A stretch of 64,000 bases of DNA from Athripsodes cinereus (taxonomy: Eukaryota > Arthropoda > Insecta > Trichoptera > Leptoceridae), in NCBI GenBank assembly GCA_947579605.1, contig OX388311.1:31436951-31500950 (forward strand), read 5' to 3'. Under the pieces are notes generated by a model that had not been told where the DNA came from, did not search any database, and saw only the letters and a list, made by a program, of their open reading frames with translations. Of this stretch, positions 12,744-25,300 are shown piece by piece; positions within the stretch are counted from its first letter, which is position 1, and every line of letters starts with the position of its first letter. Both the position numbers and the translations under genes were made by a program.

Positions 12744-12990
12744 TCAATTCAGCATTTCGTCGACACAATAAAAAGCTTTTTCAACGAGGTACAACTTCAC
12801 TATTCCTCGAAATTTTTTCTCATCCTTCACGGACTTTATTTCTTCAGGCAGCTTGTTGAACAGGCGCACACTGAGACAGACAAAGCTTTTGGACAATTTT
12901 GCCAACCTGTGCTCTATAGGTCGGATACTTCTTTTTGAGCGAGTGTCGTAACCATGGTACTCCAAGTTGAGAGGGGTGTTGGGCATATTT
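12744..12990 (-). mobile_element. Jockey/CR1-type LINE C-terminal fragment
   Basis: The minus strand encodes HGYDTRSKRSI, then CLSVRLFNKLPEEIKS, then KLYLVEKAFYCVDEML and a stop. This is the familiar tail of insect Jockey/CR1-type reverse transcriptases (H-G-Y-x-T-R, ...NKLP.EI..., YYS.DE). Only the last ~80 codons remain. It ends about 130 bp upstream of gene 1's TATA box. Confidence 0.85.
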
Positions 12991-13123
12991 TTACGTGCGT
13001 ATAGTTAAACAATATAGTTAATATTCTAAAAACATTTTAATGCTTCTTTTTTTTATTTGATGATTAATCCTGTACAATGCCGGATTAAAAGCTAGTCTCA
13101 AGCCATATGGAGATGATAATATG

Positions 13124-13159
13124 TATATAAGATGTTGCAACAGGGATCCATGGATCATT
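13124..13159 (+). promoter_or_regulatory. Gene 1 core promoter: TATA box and initiator
   Basis: 'tatataa' at 13124-13130 is followed by 'tcatt' at 13155-13159, an approximate arthropod initiator (TCAKTY) at the usual ~31-bp spacing. This predicts a 5' UTR of about 39 nt with no upstream ATG before the start at 13195. Confidence 0.65.
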
Positions 13160-13194
13160 GTTATAGTAGAGATCTAGACTTGTTGTAGATCAAG

Positions 13195-13357
13195 ATGGGT
13201 GTCTCATTTAATATAAAGACTGCTTTTAATAATTATAATAATTATGTCCATAGTGTTTTTATGGTGTGTCTAGTGCTGTTTAGTGGTACAATCAATAGTG
13301 TTAGTGCTGTACCCCATGGGCATCTACATGGAATACTCCATTCTTTAAAATATGGAG
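13195..13357 (+). CDS. Gene 1 exon 1 (signal peptide)
   Basis: 54 codons plus one base. It encodes an N-terminus with a hydrophobic core and SVSA|VPHG cleavage site, then a His-rich HGHLHGILHSL segment. Start chosen because it is the first ATG after the predicted transcription start. The donor G|GTATGT is strong. Confidence 0.85.
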
Positions 13358-16300
13358 GTATGTATATTATTATAATCAACTATTTTTTATTTTTTATTTA
13401 TTTATTCAAAATATGGGAGTTTATTCTCCCCGTGGAGATCCCGAAAGGTCTCCCACTCTTTTTTGCAAGTTTTCCAGCGTCCAGTTATTCGTAAAACATT
13501 GCATATATTAGATTTATCTCCCTCTATCTATCTATTCCCTCACGCCGTATCCCAAGTGGGGTAGGCAGAGTAAACGGAACGCCATATATAGATATAGATC
13601 TGTCCTTACATACTTCTTTCGCTTCTTCTCCAATCATACAATTTCTCATGCACGTACGTCGGTTTCAAAATTGTATTTTTTTTCATGTTAATTTTTTTTG
13701 TTTTTGTTTTCATTCTCATTTCACAAAATTTCAAAAAACACTCAAAACACGGCCGTCCTTGATAATTCGATCTACATGGCTGTGAGGACCCCCCTCTTTT
13801 ACATCTTCAATTTCGCAGTGATGAGTTTAAAATAAATAAATACTTAATCTTTATTAGCAAAAATTCAACACTAATATACTCATACTATGATACACAACAT
13901 GAGAATAAACAAAAATAGACCAAAAGGCTCACTTGTTGCTGAGCAGCATCTTCCAATAAACCCTAATGGTTAATTGAGTTAGAACCATTATTATAAATCC
14001 TATGAGGTTTATAATCATATTATTCACAATATCAACTAGGTTCATAAAGCTACATTTATTTACTATCGCGGCATATCCCATAAATTGAAAGCCGGCTCGT
14101 GGTTGATAAGAGTCAATGTGAAAGTCATAAATACAAAGTTTTATTATTAATTTATCTGTAGTATGCTGTTGATAAATAAATAAAATGAGAAAATAAGACA
14201 ATCATTTCCTCTCCATGTTCCTAAGAATAACATTAAAAGGGAATGAGCAATAGTAACAATATACTGAATACAATATAATATATTCTGGTGAATATTTTTG
14301 CGATGATTTAAATTCAAAATGTAAAAACAAATACAAGAACCGTTATCATTCATGATAAACTAGTCATATAAAGTTCAGTAAACAATAATATTAATATAAT
14401 ATAACACTGTAGCTTTATCTGGCTTCAGTCGGGAAATAAATATCAAATTGACAAAACAACAATTGCAATTGAAGTTTACCAGAACCCTGTTTTTACATTA
14501 CATTTGTTTTTTTTACATTACAGAACACACATTTCACACAATATAAGTTTTTTACATTACAGAACACACATTACACACAACATAAGTAAATAAAGACCTG
14601 CCTTTTGGCAGGTCTTTATTTACTTATTTATTCAATCAACAGAACACTACAGAATTGTCTTGACAAACAGACAGAGAGACTTAACAGACAAACAGAATTG
14701 ACATACATATAGGGACTATCCTTTGATTCTGTTGTTTCCTTTTGAAGAAATCTCTTTGTGATTTTTTTCTGTCTCGTTTTTTTTTTTAATTTTGCTTTGA
14801 TTTTTTTTCTCTGCTGAGATCTCCTTGGCCTTATGGTCTCAGACAGGGTGACATTTTTAAGGTAATAATTATAATTATTATTTATTTATCGTGTCGAAAC
14901 CCAGAGAAAAAAACCCATCAAACTGATCTCCAGTACTGCGCAAAACGCACAGCAGGTGGAGATGCGTCAATAATATCCTCCATAGTGCAAGTGACAGGGC
15001 ACAATGGACATTCCAACAAGTGTGGCATAGTCTGTGCTGCACCACAGTCACATGCTCCGGATTCGTCCTGTAGGAAGCCCCATCGTTCTCTATTGTCGCG
15101 GCAGTTTCCTACACCAGATCTCAGTCGATTTAGGGTAATTATAATATCTAGCACAATTAAATACTATACAATAACAAGGAGTAGGTTCACAATGCAATGT
15201 CCTATTTACAAATATCCAAGTATTGAGTTAAATTACTTCTATCAAAGCCCATTCGGTTGTCATACATATTAAAATATCAAACGAAAACAGAATACATAAA
15301 AGTAACAATGAATAATCTAGAAAATCCAGTGTTCAAGAAATAAAGATATTTTATTTCTAAAATTCAGCGATGAGGTAAAAACCTATCCTGAATGAATTAT
15401 TTTTTTGTGGGCCTTATTTAAATAAAAATTTAAATAAAAACAAACAACATGAACGGAATCTAAATTTATCAATGAAACATTTAAAATATTGGTGCATTTA
15501 AATACTCTATTACAGCGTCTTACAGTGTCCATATCCTACACATTATTAGCATACTAACATTTTTAGGAACGGAATCAATTATTTTAAACCTTATTTGTTT
15601 TCGTGCTGATAAAAATAAATCAATATGAGATAAAGATAATAAATATTGTAAGTATGTATTTTTAGGAATTAGGTTAATAAAAAATAAATTAAATAATCAA
15701 ATTAAACAATAAAATATGTATATATAATTTTAATGTGTGTAAACAACAACGTTGTGAGTTGTGAGTGATGTTATCCGGAAGTGATAAGGAGTAATAATAT
15801 TGCAAAGGATGTTTATTTAGTTGAAATTTATTTGAAAACTGTAAAAATAAAACAATGATACGAAAACTTAAGTATTAAATAAATATTATATTGGGTTAGT
15901 TGGAAGACATCGCTATTTAGCGATTTATCGCCCTTTACTCGCCCTCTGTACATTGAATTGTATAAATGATATTTTCTATGTTTTTTTATTATTGTATTAA
16001 ATTTGTATTATTGTAAACAATGTACAGTGAAGAATATGCTATGCTATACCATCACGGCATATCCCACAACTGGGGTAGCCAGCAGATCAGCTGCATGTGT
16101 ATAGAAATAGACAGTGAAGAATAAAATAAATAAAATAAATAAAATAAATAAAATAAATAAAATAAATAAAATAAATAAAATAAATAAAATAAATAAAATA
16201 AATAAAATAAATAAAATAAATAAAATAAATAAAATAAATAAAATAAATAAAATAAATAAAATAAATAAAATAAATAAAATAAATAAAATAAATAAAATAA

Positions 16301-19300
16301 ATAAAATAAATAAAATAAATAAAATAAATAAAATAAATAAAATAAATAAAATAAATAAAATAAATAAAATAAATAAAATAAATAAAATAAATAAATAAAT
16401 ATGAAAAACGTTAGGCGTTTGGTATTCAATACCTATCTTCTTCCAACCCCTTTGCGGCCCTCAATCTTCCCTTCTATAACCAGTTGTATATAGGATAGCA
16501 TATTTTTCTCCTCTCATTTTGTGACCTAAGTAGGTATGAAGTTTTACGTAGCTTGATTGTTGTGCACAATTATTCTCTATGAGCATTTGTTTTCCGCAAT
16601 ACTTCAACGTTATTTGTCATGTCAGTCCAAGATATTCTCAACAATATTCGGTGGATCCGTATTTCACACGCCTCCAAGCGGTTGATGGTGTTAACCTTGA
16701 GGGTCCATGCCTCGACACCATAAAGTATAACTGACCACACATAGCATCTATTGTTACATCAGTATTTTGCCGTATGAAAACATTCGTTTTTTCGGTGTCT
16801 GAGTTAAATTTTTAGAATCCTCCTCTCCTCTTTGTAATACTTGGAATTGTAATTAGTGCACATAATATGTTTATATTTTAACTCAAGATTGCATAATCAC
16901 AAATCTACATACATTGATGAATACTTACAGCTTTCAGTTGGTCAATGGTATGTCAATACGTCCTAGTGATGGCGGTGCGACACCAAAGTTGGTTATTCGG
17001 TTAAGTAAATAAATACTATTATGTAGATATACAATACAAATAAACACTTACTTATAAAGCTTAAATTATCGACTGATGGTTTTTGGTGGAATTTCAGTAT
17101 TATAAGAATTAAAGTGAAATTAAATATAAATATTGTTACACTGCTGAATTTATTTAATTTCAAAAATTCTTTAAATGAACTGCAAAAATTAGTAAACAAT
17201 GTAAATTGGCATCCCTTGAAATCGCCTGTAAAGAATAGGCTCTTATTCTGTCCTGTAAGTTTTCAGTTTCATCTTGGGTTCAGCGATGAGGTATGCCACC
17301 CATTCTGAAAGTCTTATACTCCTGGCACGGAGAGGACTATTTGCAGATCTATTACGAGCAATTTGGTCCGCTGGCTACCTTACTTATGCTCTCATAATAC
17401 CTTACTTATCTCTCATGCTGTGATGGAAATGGAATGGACGTTTGTATGAGCTTTATTAATTAATGAGCCGGCTTTCTATAGTTTCCATCCTCATCGTCAT
17501 TCAAATTTATAGTAGGCACCTTTAAGTAACTTTAGATTTGGCTGACGATGAGAGCGGAAGCTTTCGAAAGCCAACTCGCAATCTAATAAAGTCAATAGTG
17601 GAATTACTAAATATTTCATTTTATTTTTTACTTCTTTTCTTATTCCTATCCACTACTGTACATAACCCTCCTCCAGGAATCGTAACTCCTCCAAATTATT
17701 TATCCCTTTATTATCATCTCTGATCTTTAAACCTTCCAACACATTGCCTCACCCATGACCACTTCAAAAACAATGATAAACGGGATAAAGTTCATCATAT
17801 AATAGATTACATTTGTTGGGAACAGAATCCATGTCATTTATTTAAGTATTTATTATTAATTTAATCATAATAATCAGTTGATTGATTGATTTGACTGTTA
17901 ATTGACAGCAACATTATGAACAAAATGATTTATACATTCTCTCGAGAGGAATAAATAGATAGTGTAAAATTTAAATAATTTAATGATAATAATAGTAAAC
18001 AGATACATAAATAGAATGATTTGCAAGGAGTAATAATAGAACATTAGTTATTTATTTATGTATTTACTTACTTACAAGGATTGATGTGTCTACCTATTCA
18101 TTGTAATGAATAATACGGATGTTTATAATACTATGCAAAATAAGACAATTAAAAGTTAACACCGTTAATCCTTAACCAGTTAATAATAAATTAATTTTGT
18201 TCATAATAATTACAATACACATTCCGAACACCAACAATCTACTTTTTTTTTAAATAGGTATATCTGGGTTTTGTTTGTTATAAACCCAAATACAACCTTA
18301 TACGACTATCACAGAAAAAATCAGGAAGTATAAAGAATTGCAAGAAAATATATATAAAGAATTTGTAAAATAAAACGCCATTAAAGGATGACGTCACAGA
18401 AAAATCATTGAGGGGCATCAGGCATCCCAACACAACAGACGATTACGGTGTAATATTAGGTGGAACGCCTAAAGAATACCTAATAATAAAAAAAAAACTG
18501 CCAGTGTCGATTTTGTTATTATTTTGTCGTCTGACTTTCTTTTTTTTCTCTTATGGCATAACATCCTACAAGGATGATTTGCGCAATCTGACTGTTTGCC
18601 CCCCAAGCAAAAGCAAATCCATAGACAAGACCACGTGACCTTTAATGGTCTATAGTACCAATAGTTGTATCAAGTATCGGCATCATACCACATTGTGTTC
18701 TCAATAGTTTAAATACATTGACACTACCACAAGTAACATACTGAAATTTAGAAACAACAACATCAAGAATTGTAAAATAAAAGACAAAAAGAAAGGAAAA
18801 AGAAAACAAAGTAATGATAACACAAAATATGTAGGTACGTATAGATATAAAATAATTTTAAGAATACAAATAAGTGCAAACATGAAAATGGTATAAAAGA
18901 CAAAAGGAAATTAATAAAAAGAGAAATGTGATAAATAATTAATCAACAAAGATTGTAATTTAATCAAATTACTAATAATTGGCACTAATGCCACAATATT
19001 TTTTTTGAGACTAAACTCAAATTTCATTCATACCATCACGGCATTTGCGACAAACGGTGTAGCCAATAGACCAACTATCCATCTATTTCATCCTCTTCAT
19101 TCCGATAAACTTTAAGGACATTTAGAATGAGTGGCACATCCCATCGCTCAACCGTTGAACCAAATTTTTTTTTTATTGATGATGTTTCACGAATACCTTC
19201 AGATACAAACCTGTAAGGATACAGGGCACTAGAAAACTTAGGAAGAGAGTGGGAAATCAAATCTTTGCCGGAGGCTCTACGGATTTAATTTTAATTAATC

Positions 19301-22300
19301 ACAACTACATTTGGATGTTAATTAATTCGTTAATTCCTAGTTATGATAATTTATACATAGGTAATAAATACTAAGAGTGCTGTTTGTGATAATAAACCAT
19401 GTAAACAGTTATTAGATTATGTTAAACAGTAATTGTTATATTATAATTTATTATGTGAGAAAATATATTACTGATTAGCACTAATTACTTATTATATGGT
19501 TTAATATAAAATCGATAATCTTATTCAAGTGCTACGCTTGCTAGCGTTTTGGGCACACTTGCAAGTGAGATACTATGATTTTGATTTCTACTTTTGATTT
19601 TTACAACCCTTAGGCTGGCTCATAAATGTCATTTACTTACAACTTATAAATTCATGAAAATATATCAAATCCTGAATGAACTCAATTGAACAGAATACTT
19701 TCTTAGTTAGAATTAATTAGAATACTCTCTTATTGTTTGTTATATGTTATTGTTAACGAAACATTCATAATTTACTATAAAGTAATAAAACAAAAATAAC
19801 AATATACTGAAAAGTAAAACAAACCATAAACAAGCCGCAATCTCTCTTTACAATGAGTCAAAATCGAGTCATTATATTTTTCAACTCTATCAAATGATAC
19901 CCACGGCATGTTATTCATTTTTCTCCTCTTCTTCCTGTACCATGCGAGATCCCTCTAAATCGGTGACCACGAAGCCAAATGCCCCTCTGTAACTCCTTGG
20001 ACACAATAACGTGTTCAGTTTTGAAGGTTTTCGAACCTCGTCTTCTGCCGACATCACTCCTTCACTCTAACCGTTCAATATAAGCTGAAGCGCATTGTAT
20101 ATTTTCTCGATTTCATTCTCGGTGTTACAAACTTTTTATTTTCATATTGCTGTATTGATAATCAACTTTAATAATGAAGTGGGTTTGTGTTTCTTCACAT
20201 AATTTATTATGTTAGGCTAATGATATGAAAGGTGTGGGGAATTCCATGAGATCTGAAATTCTCAATAACCATGAAACGCAAATTCATTGTTACGTAGAGA
20301 GTAGTGTAATGTATAATTGCGAAATCGCGTGTTATTCTTATTAAACAGATAAATGCAATCTTATACATAAGTAATATGCAGTACATGCTACATGACTTGG
20401 TAGTAAATATACGGGAACTTAAGAGTTGAACATTTTATTATGCATTGTACTTAAGTGCACTTTCATAGCTACTACATTGAAGGAGACCCACCGACCACCC
20501 TGATAGCGCAGAAGTCTGGGGACTTCCATTTATCCGAATTTTACACTAAGCAAATCTTGTCCACACCGGAAACGCCATAATGGGCAGCCTGAAGGGTCGG
20601 TCAGCCAAAAACCACCATAACTTCCACGTGTGGAATTTTTTGACTACACTCCTTCTACATCCTGCTAGCCGAAAGAAGAAAACACTTGAGATGTGATTAC
20701 ATAGCATTATGATTCGTATAACCTGGACAGATTTAAGTACTCAACAATTTGAAAGAATTGAGAGGACCAAATTGCGAGATATATTAACACAGAGTGTGGT
20801 GTCTTCACCAGACAAAGAATAAACTTGTAAGAAACGATAATCTTATTTAAATACTTCCAGCTTACTTATTCACTTACTTATTCCTATCCAGTGAGCCTAT
20901 AGGCTCCTATAGAGATATCCAGGCATCTATGTCCTAGGGAAAACCCTGCAAAAATGCAACCAATCGCCAGCAACGATTCTTCTAATGTCATCAGAAACAC
21001 AGTTTGATAATAAACAAAGTTTAATTATAGTGATTATGACATAATTATATTGTGTAAAAGATAAACATCGATGAAACAATGTCAAGACCATCTCACAATA
21101 TGCTGCTGTTGTTGGAGTCAGTGTCTGCTAACACGTACCTACCTAATCTGTTTATAATTAATAAATGACAATAACTTTAAAATAACATTTATACATCTAC
21201 CTACATACATAATGTGTTGTGCATGGGACGACACGTGAAAAAATTCTTTTCATAATAATAGACGTCGATGTCGCGTCGGTTCGTCGGTAGATATGTAACT
21301 ACAAATATGTAAGAAATGTCATTTTTCAATACAGCCGTTTGAAATTTCTTGTCCCATTCCCTTATTTCCCTCTTGATTGGAGATGATTGATTACGTGTGC
21401 TTTAAATCTTTCTTTTTTTTCTTCGTATCTAGTACCTACATGTATTGTTGCATTATATAATACCAAACAATGTTTGCAAACTTTGCTGGTTTTCTAGTTT
21501 TTAATTAATTTATTTATTTATCACTTGTACACGGCGTGAGCCCACGTTAAACATATAACAAATAAAAAAAAAAAAAAAAAACAATTTGACGTCTGTCAAA
21601 TTGTTTTTTTTTTTTTTTATTATTATTGTCTAATAATAATAAAAAATGATAAAAAATGAATTGGTACAAATATATAAAAATAAACATTAAGATGCAACAA
21701 AAATAGTAGTAATTTGAACTTTTTTTTTTTCAACAATAGTAACAGATTTAGTTGTATATTATTAATTATGTTTAAACTGTTTGTTTGCGAAAGAAAATAA
21801 AATATTATATGAAAAGAATTAACCTTAGTATACACCGATACACCAAATGCATATAAACATTGTGGCGAATACGAGATGTGACGAAAAGGTGACAATAAAA
21901 TTTGATATCTGCTGTGTCAATGTCAATTGTCAACACGTATAGGACACAGCTTTGTCAATAATTAAATTTTGAGTTAGGGTGGTATTACTCCTACAACTAA
22001 GTCATCACATAAACATGCATGCTGTCTTCTCCGTGCTAAAAAAAATCAGTTGTTTTATTGACACGGAGAAGAAAATCGGCATGTTTATTATTTGCAGTCC
22101 GCTGGCTACCCCACTTGTGGGATATCTGTTGTAATGGTTTGTAATAGTAGTAGATATATATGGACAGTTCGAGCTAGTCCCAAAACCTTGTATTATGGGT
22201 ACTTTTGCAACGATTCACATTATTTATGCAGACAGGTCAAGAACAGATATTTTTAAAATAGATGATTACATTGTTTTAAACTGGTTGTTCCTAGTGGGAG

Positions 22301-25300
22301 TGTACATATGCTTACAATGGTATTTGCATAACAGTATGTATGTGCAATAGTAAGTTATTTAAATCCAGCAATGGCCATGACATTCAGATGGACCATGTCG
22401 CAGGTACTTTGTTGTATTATGTACTTACTTCTCTACATATGTAGTAGTTTTTTTTTTAATTATATATCTGGGTTTTGTTATAAACCCAAATACAACCTTA
22501 TACACCTTTCACAGTAAGCTAAAAGCTTGTGTCGTGAAAGGGGAGTTTGCCGGCACCTGGGATCGAACCTCGGAGCCCTTGTTCACAAGGCCGAGACTCT
22601 ACCTCCTGGCTACCGACAACTCGAAGAAGTTATATGTACAAGCTAAAAATATTTGTTACTGATTGGTAAATCAGTAACAATTATTTTTACACCTCAGATT
22701 ATATTATCTCTGGATATGCCATGGGGCAATAGTTTATATCTCCGAAGATACAAACATTACAGGAGCACATTTCAATGAGCATAATCCATCGTTAGCATCA
22801 TTGGCTCTTCGAATTAATATTTATCGTTTTTCGCTAATAATGATATTATTTCACTATTTTCCTATTTTAATAAAGAAATAGGTTACAATAATAAGACATT
22901 GGACATTGGACATATCAACTTTTGGCATATCAATTATAAAAATAATAATTGGCATACAATTATAAAAATAGTTTTTAGAGAAGTCCTCAGCAATGAATTA
23001 GGTTTGCAAGTTTTCGATTCAGTGATGAGGTATGCCACCCATTCTGCCTGTCTTATTTTTTATGTTAATTATAGAGAGGACTACTCATATGTTCATTACA
23101 GGTTGTCTTTTCCTCGATGATAGTTTGGAATTATAATGGAAAAATATTTATTTCAATGTTTTTATTTCAGGTGGTGGCGGTGTGTCCCCAACTGCAATAG
23201 AAGGTCAAGCTATCGTCCCATTCAATGGAGCTGGATCATATTCTGGTGCTGGCAGCTATGCCGAATCCAATGCAGCTAGCTTCTCATCATCCAAATCAGG
23301 CAGCTTTAACATTGCAGGAGTCGCTCCATTTGGACTTGGAATTAACATGGGAGTATCTGGTGCACATAGTGGTTCATTAGCTGGTGCAACAGCAGGTTCT
23401 GGAGCATTCGCTGGAAATCAAGGAGGAGTTCATTCTCAAGCATCACCTTACATATCTCCATCTTCGTCATATAATTCACCCAGTGGAAGCGGATCTTATA
23501 ATTCTGGATCATTCGCAGGAAGTCATGCTGCAAGTGGTGCAATCAGTGGAGCTGATCTTCATGGAGGTGTTGGAATACATAGACCAAGTGATCAAAATTA
23601 TAATAATGTCCCTTCTTCTGGCAGTTTTAATGCTGGCATTGAAGTAAATAAGCAAGTTGGTTATAATGATTACAAAGGTCAGCAAAATGGAAATCATGGG
23701 TTTGAATCCTCTGGAAACATTCCAACAAATACAGGATCTTTAGGATTCGCTGGTTCATCCGCTAATGCTAATGCTGGAGCACATGCCGCAACATTGAATG
23801 GAGGTACTGGAAATCAAAATCCAAATGGGGGGAACATTTTCTCACAACAACCAAACATGTATAATGGAGGTCCACAGAAAACTGAAGGTTCAGTGGTAAT
23901 AACAGATGTTCAGAAAGTTCCCAGTAATTCGTACGGTGGAACCGTAACAGGATCTGGTACTATAGGAGCAGGATTCACTACACTTGATGATGATTATGAT
24001 CGAGGTTTCCTCACCATGGTGCAACCAAGTAAGCCCACAGTGACAACTATGATTATTATGAAACCTGATATGAAATATCCTCAAACAAGTTACGGATATG
24101 TCCCAGAAGGAGGCACTGATGTTTATGTTGATGGTTCTATTGTTAAAAATAATCACAAAACTGTTAACAAAGTTCCCAATAATTCTATCTACAATCCTGG
24201 TTCTACATCTCCTACATATGGATATGTAAATAATGACATCAATAAGCCTACTACAACCTATCATGAAATGAAAGTAATTGTGACCAGTGACAAAAAACCA
24301 ATTCAAGGCACAACATTTGGAACAAGTAATGTTCAAGCAAATTCACAAGCTGGAGCAGGATCATTTGCAGGACATGTAGGAAGTGGTTCTCAATATCCCA
24401 CAAAGACACAAACAACTCACATCTTTACCGGACCAGTTACTCCAGATACTGGAAAATACTCTGGAAATTTCGGAGGTAGTCCAGGTATTTTGAATGAACA
24501 AAAAACACCAGGTTATGCAGTTAACAAAGGCATTACTGTTGGAACAACTCATTTACACGGCCAATCTGGTACACCATCAACTTCTGGAACACCTACAAGT
24601 GGTGTTTATCCAGGACCTAAAGATGCTCCACATATTGGCTCTGGTTTTAATAGTCCTGATACAGGAAAATATAGTGGTGGCTTTGGAGGAGGTCCAGGTG
24701 TTTTGGGGGATCAGAAACCACCTGGATATGCTGTAAATAAAGATGTTTCCCATGGTGCTACTGTCGGAGTAGCTCATTCGCAAGGTCATGCCGGTGCAGG
24801 GTCGATGACTTTTTCAGGGACAGTAGCACATCCAACTAATACACCACATACAGGTTCCAATTACAATACTCCAGGAAAATACTCAGGAAGCTTTGGAGGT
24901 GGTCCGGGAGTCCTTGGCGATCAAAACCCATCAGGATATGCCGTAAATAAAGGTGTCTCACATGGTGCTACATTTGGAGTAACCCATGCTCAAGGTCATG
25001 CTGGTGCAGGATCGATGTCTATTTCAGGTGCAGTAGGACATCCAACAAACACACCACATACAGGCTCCAGTTACAATACCCCTGACGCAGGAAAATATAC
25101 TGGAAGTTTTGGAGGTGGTCCAGGCATCCTTGGTGATCAGAAGCCACCTGGATATGCTGTGAATAAAGGAGTTTCACATGGTGTATCTATTGGAGTAAGT
25201 CATTCACAAGGTCAAGCTGGTGCAGGGTCAACTTCTTTCTCAAACATTGGAGCAAATCCTGTTCATAAAGAAACACCAAAACCAAGTTCTAATACTAATG

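Larger units (their letters stand above)
13358..23170 (+). other. Gene 1 intron 1 (9.8 kb)
   Basis: GT...AG intron joining phase-1 exons. It is filled with LINE tails, SINEs, a minisatellite and hairpins, listed separately. Stretches 13790-14500, 15150-15890, 16760-17270, 17400-18240, 18320-19030, 19280-20465, 20620-21550 and 22630-23010 hold nothing I recognise beyond AT-rich sequence. Confidence 0.8.

Noticed and set aside
14582..14627. Rho-independent terminator
   Set aside because: Stem and T-runs look similar, but the genome is eukaryotic and the site is intronic.
16052..16429. Long open frames (Ile-Asn-Lys and Phe-Tyr-Leu repeats) on both strands
   Set aside because: Produced entirely by the 9-bp minisatellite, whose period is divisible by three.
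22449..22627. tRNA gene
   Set aside because: A and B boxes are those of a SINE head; no tRNA cloverleaf is continued and a repeat body follows. The same holds for 37600-37856.
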